Assembly (NCBI GenBank): GCA_039881145.1
Contig: JAYKKI010000090.1
Coordinates: 7,599,501-7,663,500 of the forward strand
From: Druceiella hillmani
Lineage: Eukaryota > Arthropoda > Insecta > Lepidoptera > Hepialidae
Length of the DNA stretch: 64,000 bases
Direction: 5' to 3'
The notes under the pieces were generated by a model. That model ran no database searches and was not told where the DNA came from. It saw only the letters and a list, made by a program, of their open reading frames with translations. Shown here piece after piece: positions 1-9,934 of this stretch; position 1 is the first letter of the stretch; each line of letters begins with the position of its first letter. The position numbers and the translations under genes are program-made.

Positions 1-835
1 AATGTGGAACACATATCTCTTATATGTGGTATTAAACTAATGAAATAAGTCGAGGCTTATGTCAGTTCTTCCTTATTCATGCATATACAAAGAGAACGAT
101 CGAGAGCAAAATGGACGATTATATTTTTTGCTTTCCTCAAGCTTCACCTCCCATGCAGTCCACATTATCGGTGCTACTTCCATTGAACTGGCCATATGCC
201 GGCAGCTTAGTTATATTTGCTTAAAAGTGAGTGAGATGAAAATGTGGATTAACAAAAGAAGTAAGTTTTTTGTCCGGAAAATTTTCTTGTTTTTTATTTC
301 ATTTTTTCTTCGACATTTCCTTTTTTTATATTCATAATAATAATTATATAGAAGTTTTAATTCTAACTGCGCTTGCATACCTTTTTTGTGATAGGTAAAA
401 TTGTTTTGCGTTATATGAAAAAAGATGTCGTTATATTCAAATATTAATATATAAATTCGAATACTCAAAAATATTTTATTATGGCCTACGTTCTTTGTGT
501 TCTTGAAACTAAATGGTTCATTATTCCCGTATCGGTTTGTGTTGCCGCATATGGCCTAAATATATCTATGCTATGTTCATCACAACAGACTACCAAAAAT
601 TTTGTGAAGCTTATGCAGACTACATGTTTTTTTTGGTACTTATAGTTTGAACTTTATTGCACATCTAGATAAGAACCATCATATTGTAAAATAACACATC
701 TGTAAGAAGAATCTGAGTCAAGATAACCTAACATCTTACCTGGTATCAAAGTTTTCTTTTTACTACCTTTTGGCAAGTTATATGCGTTATACTAAGTTGT
801 AGTGGAACAAAATGATCAGTAAAGTATTTTTTTTT
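1..835. other. AT-rich noncoding stretch, nothing identified
   Basis: I see no recognisable gene, RNA gene or transposon here. Short open frames at 59-337 (plus) and 211-468 (minus) overlap on opposite strands and are rich in F, I, K and L, as expected of chance frames in AT-rich DNA. Confidence 0.5.
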
Positions 836-889
836 CTATCCCATTTGATACTCTGATAATGACTTAGAAATTTTGAAAAGGCTACTTAC

Positions 890-1083
890 GCTGGTGTCAC
901 TATCCCCAGTCTTATATTTTATCAGAAGCATTGCTAATGCAGATTTACTCTCTCTATTTATAAAAGCTTCTATTGCTATATTATTATGCCGCTCTGAAAA
1001 TTCTTTCATGGTACTCCAATAGTGGCACAAATGATTAGCCACAGTTTCAACATTTTTAAAATCAAGAATATTCTTCACTTTTG
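890..1083 (-). CDS. possible orphan exon, unidentified product
   Basis: A minus-strand frame of about 63 codons runs from near 1083 to 890. It has a balanced residue mix (KNVETVANHLCHYW near the start, NRESKSALAMLLIKYKTGD near the end), unlike the low-complexity chance frames nearby. On the minus strand it is followed by GTAAGT (889-884), a strong 5' splice donor. It is preceded by a T-run and AG (acceptor candidate just upstream of 1083), beyond which the frame meets a stop. This is the pattern of an internal exon. I do not recognise the protein and found no neighbouring exon, so it could equally be a transposon relic or chance. Confidence 0.25.
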
Positions 1084-1086
1084 CTA

Positions 1087-2599
1087 TTAAAAATTGTTTC
1101 TATTTGAGTTGCTGTAACAGTATTTGATAACTTCATATTCTGCAAATAGTTTTACCATTCATTTGAATATAAATGTAATTTACATATTCTGAGTACTGTG
1201 CGGGTTATACAATTTGTATATCTGATTTTATAGTAAAGTTCCTTCTCTCTCTATATGCCTATAAACATATTAAATATGAATTAGTTTCCACAACATTTCT
1301 TGAAACAGGTACAATTGGAAATGAAGGTAGTATAGACGTATAACATTTTGTTCTTCTTGATTTTGTGCAACATTGTCCAATTTCAAATAATCAACTTCAG
1401 TCCTCCTGGTTGCTTCCCTATTACCTCTCATGTTGCAAGCAAATTACATGAAGGTGTCCCAATTAATTTTAAGTTAATAAATAATACAATAAATAAAATA
1501 ATTGTTCATTTTAGAAAACCTAAAGATTTAAAATTTGTATTTCAGTATAATATAGCAATTAAGAAAATATATTATTTTGCGACAAGATGCATTTTCGAAA
1601 TAAAGCGTGTAAAAACTTTTATTAAAACATAATGTGTTAACATTTTTCTATATTAATATCAGTCAGCACCATTTGTTGACGATACCATTTACCAAAAAGT
1701 TATTTATGACATAATTAACAAAATAAGCACAGAAGGAAACCAATGCCTGTATATTTGCGTTGACGTCTGTTAGCATATTTGAATATGTGTGTATACACTG
1801 CAACATTTATTTTTATAAATTTTTGTAATATTCATGTCAGGCAAAATAAATATTATGCATACTTTATGATTAGTCTGAATTTAAATAATGTTGTAACAGC
1901 GTTAATATCATTTTTTGTGGCAACGTAATACTAAAGAACATTTATTAACTCACGTGTTGTTGCTGCTTGTGATTGAAAAATCCTATAAATATGAAAAATT
2001 GGAATTGTTATTCATATTTATGGAATTATAGTGTAAAATTATATAGAAGAAAGCACGTCAACATAATTTGAATTTAAAACTACACCTACTTCATTTTAGG
2101 CGTAATAAGATTTCATTTTAGATGTAACTCTTTGATGTAGAACTGATAAAAAATAGTAATTATATACGCCGTAAAACGCGACAGTTATGAGATAAAAACG
2201 CTATGAAATGCGCCGTTGAGGCTCTTATAAAACACTAAATGGGTTATAAAACTGCATACAAAAATTACAATGTGCTTAATAGCACTCTACATAGAGTAGT
2301 AAAATTAAATATGGAGAAAAGAAAATTGAAAATATGTACTATTTTAAAGACAAATGTTGCATGCATTTTTAGACAAATGTTTTGGAAATTTCAAAACAAG
2401 TAAATCACATTCTTTACTTTGTATTCCATGTTTTTCCTGTTACACTTAAATATTTGCGAGAAACAGCTCTTGGTTTAGTAGAAAAAAATTATATGAAGCA
2501 TGAATTTGACAAATATATCTTTTTGTATATTTTTTTTTAAAAGAAATCTTACTCTTAGCCTCTTCAATGAAGTGTCAGTAAATACATTTTTTTTATTGG
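1087..2599. other. AT-rich noncoding stretch
   Basis: No supportable gene. A frame at 1348-1632 is hydrophobic and lysine/asparagine-rich with no motif I know. The stretch precedes the pogo-like relic and may hold more of its decayed 5' part, which I could not read. Confidence 0.4.
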
Positions 2600-3084
2600 T
2601 TTACTGAAACTGCGGCCAAATATCAATTCAGCCATGGTCGAATATTTGATACACACGAGACTGGCATTTCAACCGTCCCTAAAAGTATCAACAGCGCTAG
2701 TTAAGAGAGGAAAACTTTAGAACGGAGCAAAACTATCAGAATTGAAATTTTTGTAAACACATGAGGAAACTATATACGCCATTTTTAATTTTCCCCGAGT
2801 CAGAGTTCCTATAAATATAAACATTATAAAAAAGCTCCTCCAGTTCAATGACTACGTATCATCTAAGTGGAAATATTCAAACAGTATGTCTGTTCTTTGA
2901 CGCGGTTTGATAATTTCTTACTACATATGAAACAAACAAAGGATAGGTTGATGTTGTTATTATCGGATGATCACTGCACACATACGATAAACCTACCTTT
3001 CATCAACAATGCTCTGGAAAATAATGTTATTATTATTTGTTTTCCACCGCACTGTTCGCACAACCTTCAACCTTTGGATATTGT
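2600..3084 (+). pseudogene. pogo-like (Tc1/mariner superfamily) transposase relic, central DDE part
   Basis: Translating with frame changes gives, in order, GRIFDTHETGISTVPKS (about 2635-2685), matching the pogo/Tigger 'N-x-DETG-x-s-x-Vpk' block. Next comes an 'FPR'-like fragment near 2790, then a continuous frame 2867-3084 containing LLLSDDHCTHT and ALENNVIIICFPPHCSHNLQPLD. The last two match the second and third catalytic blocks of DDE_1 transposases (lDnHxsH and LPPHtsHxLQPLD). The first catalytic Asp is replaced by His (DETG reads HETG), and several stops lie between blocks. The element is dead. The frame is cut immediately after the LQPLD block by an insertion. Confidence 0.8.
3073..3084. 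repeat. left target-site duplication (12 bp)
   Basis: TTTGGATATTGT here and TTTGGATGTTGT at 4187-4198 (11 of 12 identical) flank the 3085-4186 insertion. In the transposase both encode the L-D of LQPLD, so the insertion split the gene at its third catalytic motif. Confidence 0.65.
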
Positions 3085-3091
3085 CACTTAA

Positions 3092-3157
3092 TTTTGATTC
3101 ACAATTAAATGAAACTACGTGATCTAGCATTATTTCTAGTTTCTGTAAAAATCTTTA
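3092..3157 (-). repeat. PLE-family terminal segment, reverse orientation
   Basis: The sequence follows the family 3' segment, including ATGAAACTACGTGAT and the TATTATTTCTA-like block also seen at 41601, 50680 and 61595. Similarity fades before the hammerhead core, so no ribozyme is predicted on this strand. Confidence 0.7.
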
Positions 3158-3165
3158 CAAATTAT

Positions 3166-3197
3166 CCACCTGAATCCGTTGTCATACAGCGGAAAAA
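3166..3197 (+). ncRNA. degenerate hammerhead-like half motif
   Basis: CCACCTGAA, then GTTGTCATAC and a GAAA-like run, follow the spacing of the intact motif at 42607-42635 with small indels. The core G-A of CUGANGA is altered, and the GAAA is followed by unrelated sequence, so it should be inactive. It probably marks where the minisatellite-bearing repeat split a PLE unit. Confidence 0.35.
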
Positions 3198-3259
3198 TCG
3201 CAAACAAATATAAATTTTTATATCTTAAATACATCCTTTGTAAATCTATTTAGTAATGT

Positions 3260-3935
3260 AAGTACATTAGGAGTTATTTATTGTAAATAGCCATTGAGGA
3301 ATTCCGTTCTCCATATCAGAAGTCTAAAATAACATTTTACAAATTAAAAACATGCCACTTGAGGAGTGTCGCTCTCCATATCCGAAATCCAATAAAAGAT
3401 TTTGAAAAGTAATAACTAAAGTAACAACTAATCAGTATCATATATATTGAATCACGTTTGATTTACTACCATTCATTAAGGAGTTCCATTGTTCATCTCC
3501 AGAACGCATTATCAGACTCTAATACGATCGATAGTATAGTTATTTTGCAAACTAACTACTATCAGTAGCAAATATCTTGAATCATTTACAATTTACAACC
3601 ATCTGTTAAAGAGTTCCGTTGTTCATCTCCAGAACTTAACATCAGACCCTGACCTGGTCGACGGTGTAATTATTTTGCAAAGTACTATTAGTAACAAATA
3701 TCTATAATCACGGTTAATGTACTAATATCCGTTAAGGATCTACCGGGAGCACTAAGGCCGCTCCTTTGTTCGCCTCGAGAACTTAACATCACATCCAGAC
3801 CTGGTAAGTGGTAAAGTTATTTTTAAAAATACTGCACTACCCGTAGCAAATATCGTAAATCATAGTTAGTTTACTGCCATTCATTAAGCAGTTTCATCGT
3901 TCATTTCCGGACTTCATAATCAGATCATCATCATA
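3260..3935. repeat. degenerate minisatellite, about 130-bp unit, 4-5 copies
   Basis: A unit beginning near CCATTCATTAAGGAGTTCC and containing GTTCATCTCCAGAAC recurs at about 3469, 3599, 3727 and 3877, with shorter decayed versions at about 3290 and 3355. Periods are about 128-150 bp. I recall this block as part of a common lepidopteran interspersed repeat. It has no coding content. Confidence 0.7.
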
Positions 3936-3939
3936 TTTA

Positions 3940-4089
3940 TATGGGACCACACCTATATCACTTTTTTTCAAATAAAAAAAAGAATCTTCAAAATCCATCC
4001 ACTTGGTAAAAAATTATCGCTGAACATACATAAGATAAAAAAGTTTCCGACGAATTGAGAACTTCCTTCTTTTTTGAAGTCGGTTAATA
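3940..4089 (+). repeat. 3' portion of lepidopteran-type repeat ending GAAGTCGGTTAA
   Basis: The block runs from TATGGGACCACACCTATATC to GAAGTCGGTTAA (near 4076-4087). From memory, this 'GAAGTCGGTTAA' end is widespread in moth and butterfly genomes, and it is one of the two clues used to infer the host group. It follows directly from the minisatellite, so the two appear to be one element. Confidence 0.55.
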
Positions 4090-4186
4090 AAAGAGAAATA
4101 ATACTACATAATGTAGTTTCATTTAGTTTTGAATAAAAATTAAGGATAATGAATTTCTACGAAATTAACGCCAAATATATTCAATA
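4090..4186 (+). repeat. PLE-family terminal segment, plus orientation
   Basis: The block matches the reverse complement of 41553-41620: an ATAATACTACAT run, GTAGTTTCATTTA, then AATTAACGCCAAATATATTC. It abuts the right copy of the 12-bp target duplication. Confidence 0.75.
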
Positions 4187-4405
4187 TTTGGATGTTGTTT
4201 TATCTCACCTCTAAGTCAGTAATATTTGAACCGAAGTAAAAAAATGGATGCGCCACAATTCTCCAAGAATTGTAATTCTCCGGAAATTAGCAGTTATGAT
4301 GAAAGCCGTAAATGGTTTCAGGAAAACGAGTATTTTCTCTCGATATTCGATCCTAATGAAACTATTGATCAAATCCGATAGAAGAAACTATTTGTAATGT
4401 AACTG
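4187..4405 (+). pseudogene. pogo-like transposase relic, C-terminal part
   Basis: After the right target duplication, a frame reads NGFRKTSIF (near 4310-4336) and, after a frameshift, FDPNETIDQIR, ending at TAG (about 4381). GFRKTGI followed by PFNPN-like sequence is typical of the region after the catalytic domain in pogo-like transposases. With 2600-3084 this shows the gene once read across the site now filled by the 1.1 kb insertion. Intervening stops show it is dead. Confidence 0.55.
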
Positions 4406-5084
4406 TTATTGATGCGTTTACTGAGCCTAATGCCCAAGATTTCAAAGGCACTAATATTGATTTAGATCAAATATTACGTCCATCAACGTTATTTTTATCT
4501 AATCAGGAAAAACTCATTACATTCAAAATATTACTGCAACCAATACTTCTAGTTGACTACGAATAGCAAGTGCTAATTAAATGCCCAAGATTCAAAAGCC
4601 TTTCACTGGAGACGATGTCAATTTAGGTTCTATTTATTCCGCGATAGCGAAGAAGACAGAGAGATCCCAAGTCAGTCCCTACTGCTAAATTTAAAAGTGC
4701 ATTACTCGCTTATTTTTTAATCAGTTCTGATTATTTTTGACTAATCATTTTTAATTAAATCGTACATTCATGACATTTTACTGAAAAGAGCAAATTTAAA
4801 AATAGTCAATTACCTTTTAGTTTACCAGTCAGATGAATTACCAATTAGCATGAATTTGCTATTTAAAGGCCCAATTTTAATTATCAATGTTAGAAATTGC
4901 TCTTAAACTACACTGTAGAACAAAGTTTGAGAACAATGCAGTGAACAAAATATCTGAGCTTCTCCCAAATATCTCCAAAATATCTGAGGTACCACTTCAA
5001 ATTCAAAGATCGAATGGCCAATTGAGAAAATGTATTAACCTGTATATATCTTAACAGATAACTGCCAAAAATATACCATTTCAA
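4406..5084. other. noncoding; possible further pogo tail
   Basis: A short frame near 4580-4690 (PKIQKPFTGDDVN) could be more of the decayed pogo C-terminus, but this is speculative. The rest is AT-rich without features. Confidence 0.3.
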
Positions 5085-5196
<112 letters not shown>

Positions 5197-5439
5197 GTAT
5201 CTAAAAGATTTTAGACAAAAGTAATAGCGTACTTTTCACGTTCAGTAAATATTGTGCGGGATATTGACCGGAAGGCCGAGTTGTAAGGCCTCCGAAACAA
5301 TTTTTTTTAAATTTGAAATAAAATGGTTCTAGAGCTATTGTTAAAAATTTCCACAAAGATAAATTCCAGGAAAGATATGTTCCGTTGTAATGAAAAACCT
5401 AGAACACTGACCATAAATTATATATATATTTTTTAATTT

Positions 5440-5580
5440 ACGGTATTTTGAGCCTGTGAAAGATACACTAATATTAATATTTTTAAATAGTTTAATAGAA
5501 ATGCTATCTACCCTTAAATGCTAATATATTCCTAAGTGGGTACGGAACTTTAATAATACGAGGTTTACTTCTATTCTGCA
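5440..5580. repeat. fragment of GGTTCCGTA-type lepidopteran repeat
   Basis: GCCTGTGAAAGATAC, a TTTAATAGAAATGCTAT block and CCTTAAATGC recur in the same order at 12440-12530, 16730-16830 and 19670-19760. It ends in GGTACGGAACTTTAATAATACGAG, a decayed form of the family's closing motif. Confidence 0.55.
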
Positions 5581-5879
5581 ACAGGTTTTATTTCCTATCG
5601 TTTTCTTATAGTCGTTCTGGGTTTCCACAGTGCAGTTTAGAATACATGTATTAGTATGCATTTAATATTTCGGTTTCTTGCATGTAGTAGAATGATCTGA
5701 AACATTTTGATAACCGTAATGTGAACAAATATATAAAAAGGTTACTCTATTTTATAATTAAAGTTTACCCGTATTTGGGGTTTGCGAATAAACATCAAAT
5801 CACGTACGTACTACAGTTCAATGTGCACGTTACAAAAATGATTAATTTAAATAAAGTGATTAATTAAAAATTAATTTAA

Positions 5880-6290
5880 GAAATGTTTAATTTCAAATTT
5901 TCATAGTGGGCGTCGATTAAATACACGAGCGTCGTTCAATCAAACTCGTGTCAAACACAAATCGTTCATACACAACTAACGCTGACTAAACAAAATTTTT
6001 GTCCGCCATTACTATATGTATGGCAGCCATTTGTTTTTATTATTGCCAACGCGCTTGTACGGTGTCCCAATTAACAAAAATAAATAAACAGCCAAAACGC
6101 CAGCCAGGATTGTGCCGGAAGAGGCGTCCTGGCGAAAATGCCCAACAGGCGTTTTTGATTTTCCGTGTTCACAATTTCGTGATGAACATTTTTAATGTTA
6201 TAACATGTCGCCATTGTGTTGGTTTAACTGTATTTACAAGGCCACTTTGTTTCGAAGTCTCATTTTATTCATATATTGTAACCTAGCTTA
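5880..6290. other. unique island with higher GC, unidentified
   Basis: This stretch is less AT-rich than its surroundings and not obviously repeated in the window. An open frame runs 5999-6286 (95 codons, non-ATG start) with no recognised domain. Near 6098-6137 there is an imperfect inverted repeat (CGCCAG...AGGA against TCCTGGCG). It could be a conserved noncoding element or a decayed exon; I cannot tell which. Confidence 0.3.
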
Positions 6291-6339
6291 ATATATTTGG
6301 AGCACAGGAAAGTCTTTTCATTTTTATTTTAATACTTGC

Positions 6340-6400
6340 TTTTGTCTGCGGCCTCATCCGCGTGGTCGCGTTTTACTTCATACACTTGCGCAAACGTTCT
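6340..6400 (-). repeat. short RTE-like LINE tail motif
   Basis: On the minus strand this reads CCACGCGGATGAGGCCGCAG. It resembles the CTACGCGGACGAAGTCGCGG block that I recall near the 3' ends of lepidopteran RTE-type repeats. Only this motif is recognisable. Confidence 0.35.
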
Positions 6401-6661
6401 ATCTGTCAGAATGCCCTTAAGTTGCGTAGGTACGGGATAAGTATACTCAAGGATAAATGATTACTTTTATGATGACTAAACTCTAAATGATAAGCATATA
6501 GTGTCAGAGAAACTTTTTGAGCTAAATAATACAATTATTTGAAATTTATCTACATGAAGATTTATAGGTTTTCACTATAAAAATCCACCAATATTAACTT
6601 CACCAATAATAAAATACTTTTGTTTATCGTTTAAACGCTTATTGTATAAAGTTACATACAA

Positions 6662-6687
6662 CGCGACGATAGGTAAATATCGTTGCG
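6662..6687. repeat. 10-bp inverted repeat, hairpin
   Basis: CGCGACGATA and TATCGTTGCG pair over 10 positions (one G-U) around a GGTAAA loop. Function unknown. Confidence 0.5.
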
Positions 6688-6689
6688 AA

Positions 6690-7374
6690 TGTTTCCTGTA
6701 GCCGTGGCAGCCCGCTCAGTTTGTCGCGTGCGGGCATACTTTTTATGTTCACTGCGCTACTCTTGTAAATGACAATATAATTTTATATTGCCTATAATTT
6801 GAAAGGCTATATAGTAGATATACTAACTATATAGAAAATGTGTATATCCTGGACCGTTCAAGTGTGAAAGAAAGACAAATAAAAAATAAACGGTATTTTA
6901 CTTTCACGATGTGAGTAGGGATGTAATCTGCAAGGAATATAATGAAAAAAAATTGCATTATAGGTAGTAGAATTAACCTTAATCGTCATCATTTTCAATA
7001 ACGTGATGTGATCAATAAACATATCTCTTCTCGTAAAAATACGTAAATTTAAAAATTAAATAAAGTAATCGATACGTTTATTTGCTATTGTACTATTACT
7101 AGTACTTATGATTATACTATCATAAATACTGCAATTTCGTCAGTTTGGTGAATTTAAAGGTAGTTTTAATAGACATTTTCTTCAAAACGAAACAGTATTA
7201 AACCTTGGGTGACGTTTTTAGTAATAAGCAAAATGAAAGATCAGAGTGCTAGAAATTTATTTACGAATCGTATACAAAATGAAACAAGCGGCACGTGGAA
7301 CTATGAGACCCCAGAGAATTTCCTATTTGGAAAAATTGTGTGACAACAATATGATGCTATGTGTATATATGTAC
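6690..7374. other. AT-rich noncoding stretch
   Basis: No gene or repeat family recognised. The frame starting at 7246 runs into the CA microsatellite and is a chance frame. Confidence 0.4.
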
Positions 7375-7424
7375 CGACACACACACGCGCACAGACATAC
7401 ACACAAACACACACACACGCCCAT
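7375..7424. repeat. (CA)n microsatellite
   Basis: Imperfect CA dinucleotide tract with CGCG and CAGAC interruptions. Confidence 0.9.
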
Positions 7425-7499
7425 ATATATTATAATTTGATATTGCTTGAGAGATTGATACATTGACTAATGATACATTGAGAAAGTTTTGTTAACCCA

Positions 7500-7620
7500 G
7501 ACAGCGTGTTAGTTTGGAAAAATTTATTGCGGCGAGCCACTTTAGCGGAGGTCCAATTGAAATGCCAGCCGCGTGCAACGGTTTGGAATCTCGAAGCAGC
7601 TGTAAATTATATTACTCAAT
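7500..7620. other. unidentified GC-richer island
   Basis: A short stretch around GCGGCGAGCCACTTTAGCGG and CAGCCGCGTGCAACGG stands out from the AT-rich background. One plus frame stays open for about 38 codons to a TAA near 7621, with no recognised product. It is a candidate conserved element or exon relic. Confidence 0.25.
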
Positions 7621-7624
7621 AATA

Positions 7625-8241
7625 CGAGCCAACCTTTTTGTTGTCGGCAATATCCAACACTCATCTAGTGGATATTTTTTAGTCGGTTAGAGCTTTTCCG
7701 CCGCTTCTATGTGGGACCGCATTATTATTCCTGGAGTGTAAGTATGAAACAGATTTCGAAGAGCATAATTTGGTTAGAGTTTTTATGTCGTATTCAATAT
7801 GAAACAGATTTAATTTTAAAGGAATTATAAGTTAGTCTGATTTCATAGAAATTCCTTTTTCTTATTTTCGTAATTTCTTTCACTTTCCTTTAATTCAGTA
7901 ATAAAACTAGTTTTTAAAGATTATCGTATTTTTACAGTTTCTTCCAGCATTTTATTTCTCCTCGGTGTTTGGCTGTTATCACACTATTTTATGCATATGA
8001 CAAAGAAGTTTAATAAAAGATTTGATCATATTTCATTGAAAATAGAAGTAGTTTTGTGTTATTTTACTAAATATAAGATACGAAAATATTTGATTATCGA
8101 AGAAACAGAGGCTGTTTGCTTTCGCAATAATTTATATCCTCGCCTTCTCGATGGGATGTTTTGGATTCCATTTTTAAGAATTTTTATTTGATAGTGTGAC
8201 TGAAATATTCAAGAACTCGACGAATAACTGCATAAAGGTCT
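7625..8241. other. noncoding stretch
   Basis: No features recognised. The 66-codon frame at 7991-8191 resembles no family I know. Confidence 0.35.
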
Positions 8242-8293
8242 GCCCATCGTGGATGGCGATATCTTTGATGATGGACTTCTTAGTCCGATGGGC
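8242..8293. repeat. inverted repeat, 8-bp perfect arms with 36-nt loop
   Basis: GCCCATCG (8242-8249) and CGATGGGC (8286-8293) are exact reverse complements in otherwise AT-rich sequence. They could be the tips of a very small foldback element or a structured RNA. Confidence 0.5.
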
Positions 8294-8299
8294 TGTTCA

Positions 8300-9440
8300 G
8301 AGTGTAGAAAAAAATTTATGGTACTTTACCTTTCCTCCCTATTGGGAACAGTTATTTAACGTGTAACTCAAACCAAATAATTTTGACACGATATCCGTGA
8401 TACTGATTTAAATTTCATACCGCTTCTCTTGACTTTGTTGCCCATGGAATTTTCACAGGTGTAATTTTTTATGTCAAAAACGGTCATACATAAGATGAAC
8501 GTCATATCTATCATCATAGAAATCTCATATGGAAATATATTATGAAAGCCGATTTATCGTACTGTAGTAGTTTTTATATCTATGATAGTGTAGTAGTGGT
8601 CTTAGTCAAATATTGTGAAAGGCAGATGCTTAAACTGTGACCCCTTTAACATTATAAAAATAGTAAGTCTTACCGTGTACACAAAACGGTATATGTTCAG
8701 ATTGAGCTAAGCGCATTCTTATATTTTATAAGTTTACAGTTAATATGCTGTGTCTACGTGTGTATGTTTTTGACGCAATAACTTTCGTAAAATTGAGCAA
8801 ATCTGGACAGGGATATTCCTTATGCTATTTCTTAATTCAAATTAGACTTTCGGGAAATACGTGCTGTCTTGACTGCCCTTTTAGAAATTAAAAAAACTTA
8901 TATTTTTGAATGTGGAATCAAATGAACGATATTAAACAGTATATCACGAAGTTGTAAATTGTTAACTTGGAAATTTTGAATATTAGTCACTATATAGGTA
9001 AACAATTTTGGAAATCAAAAAGTATTGAGTAAGGTATCGAACAAATTTTTAAAGGATTTATCATAGATTATGGATAGATAGCATTTTAGATTATTCTGAG
9101 TTTTTGCTGCCATTTAAAAGGAACATTTTTGTAAATGAAAAGAAGGAAATATATTCTGAAAATATGGAGTATGCTTTTAAATTAAAGATGTTTAAAATTT
9201 TATTATGCCTATTATCAAAAACCAATTTTTTTTTAAATTTCTGTCTTTCACCTTTACTCAATTTTCATTCATATTAAACATTCCGACAAAGTTTTCTGCG
9301 ACGCAGTAACGTAATTTTTGTGCTGTGATAATTTTTAATTAGGGTGAAATATTTAATAGATTAATTTAAATATTTTTTACCATTAGTAGGTTAGAACTTT
9401 TATTAATAATACTTGGTAAGACTTATCAACTATTACCGTT
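8300..9440. other. AT-rich noncoding stretch
   Basis: I see no supportable gene, RNA or repeat family here. Confidence 0.4.
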
Positions 9441-9445
9441 GATAA

Positions 9446-9482
9446 TTACTTAGTAGCTGTCAACAGCACATTTACTAAGTAA
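9446..9482. repeat. hairpin heading a minisatellite
   Basis: TTACTTAGTA (9446-9455) pairs with TACTAAGTAA (9473-9482). Inside, GCTGT pairs with ACAGC. The outer arm sequence TTACTTAGTA is also the core of the adjacent tandem units. Confidence 0.7.
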
Positions 9483-9487
9483 AAATG

Positions 9488-9645
9488 AGTAATGCAGTTA
9501 CTTAGTATGTATAACCAATTCAGTTACTTTGTAGATATATACCATTCCATTAGTTAGTAGATATAAAAATACAGTTACTTAGTAGGTATAACCAAATCAG
9601 TTACTTAGTCGGTATAAGCAATGCAGTTACTTAGTATGCATAAAT
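9488..9645. repeat. minisatellite, about 26-bp unit, six copies
   Basis: Units approximate CAGTTACTTAGTAGGTATA followed by ACCAAAT or similar, diverging by a few bases each. No coding content. Confidence 0.85.
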
Positions 9646-9845
9646 AAAACAAATTACACAAATCGGTGTTCGAAGACCTTTGACGTCTTTGAAAAACTTC
9701 GTTAGGTATGACTGTGGAGGAAATATCGTTTATTTATTGATGCGAGATCAGTAAATTGGTATTTGTTTATTGACAACCAACCTGTGAACAATGATTTGGG
9801 CGATCTGCATTTTAATACCGATTCCGAACAAAAAAAATGTATATG

Positions 9846-9933
9846 AATTATAATTTTTATCAATATATAATGCAAATTAGAAATATGTAAATTATAATTT
9901 TTATCAATATATAATGCAAATTAGAAATATTTA
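9846..9933. repeat. 44-bp direct tandem duplication
   Basis: The block beginning AATTATAATTTTTATC and ending AAATTAGAAATAT occurs at 9846-9889 and again from 9890, almost without change, so it is a recent local duplication. Confidence 0.9.
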
Positions 9934-9934
9934 T

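Larger units (their letters stand above)
3085..4186. mobile_element. 1.1 kb composite insertion with inverted PLE-type ends
   Basis: The insertion lies between 12-bp duplications inside the pogo transposase. Its left end (about 3092-3157) is the reverse complement of the terminal segment of the Penelope-like family described at 41553-42705. Its right end (about 4090-4186) is the same segment in plus orientation, so the ends are inverted. The interior holds a degenerate hammerhead-like half motif (3166-3197) and a lepidopteran-type minisatellite repeat ending GAAGTCGGTTAA. I infer a PLE insertion that was itself split by the minisatellite-bearing repeat. The length is close to the 1153-bp PLE copy. 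Confidence 0.55.
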
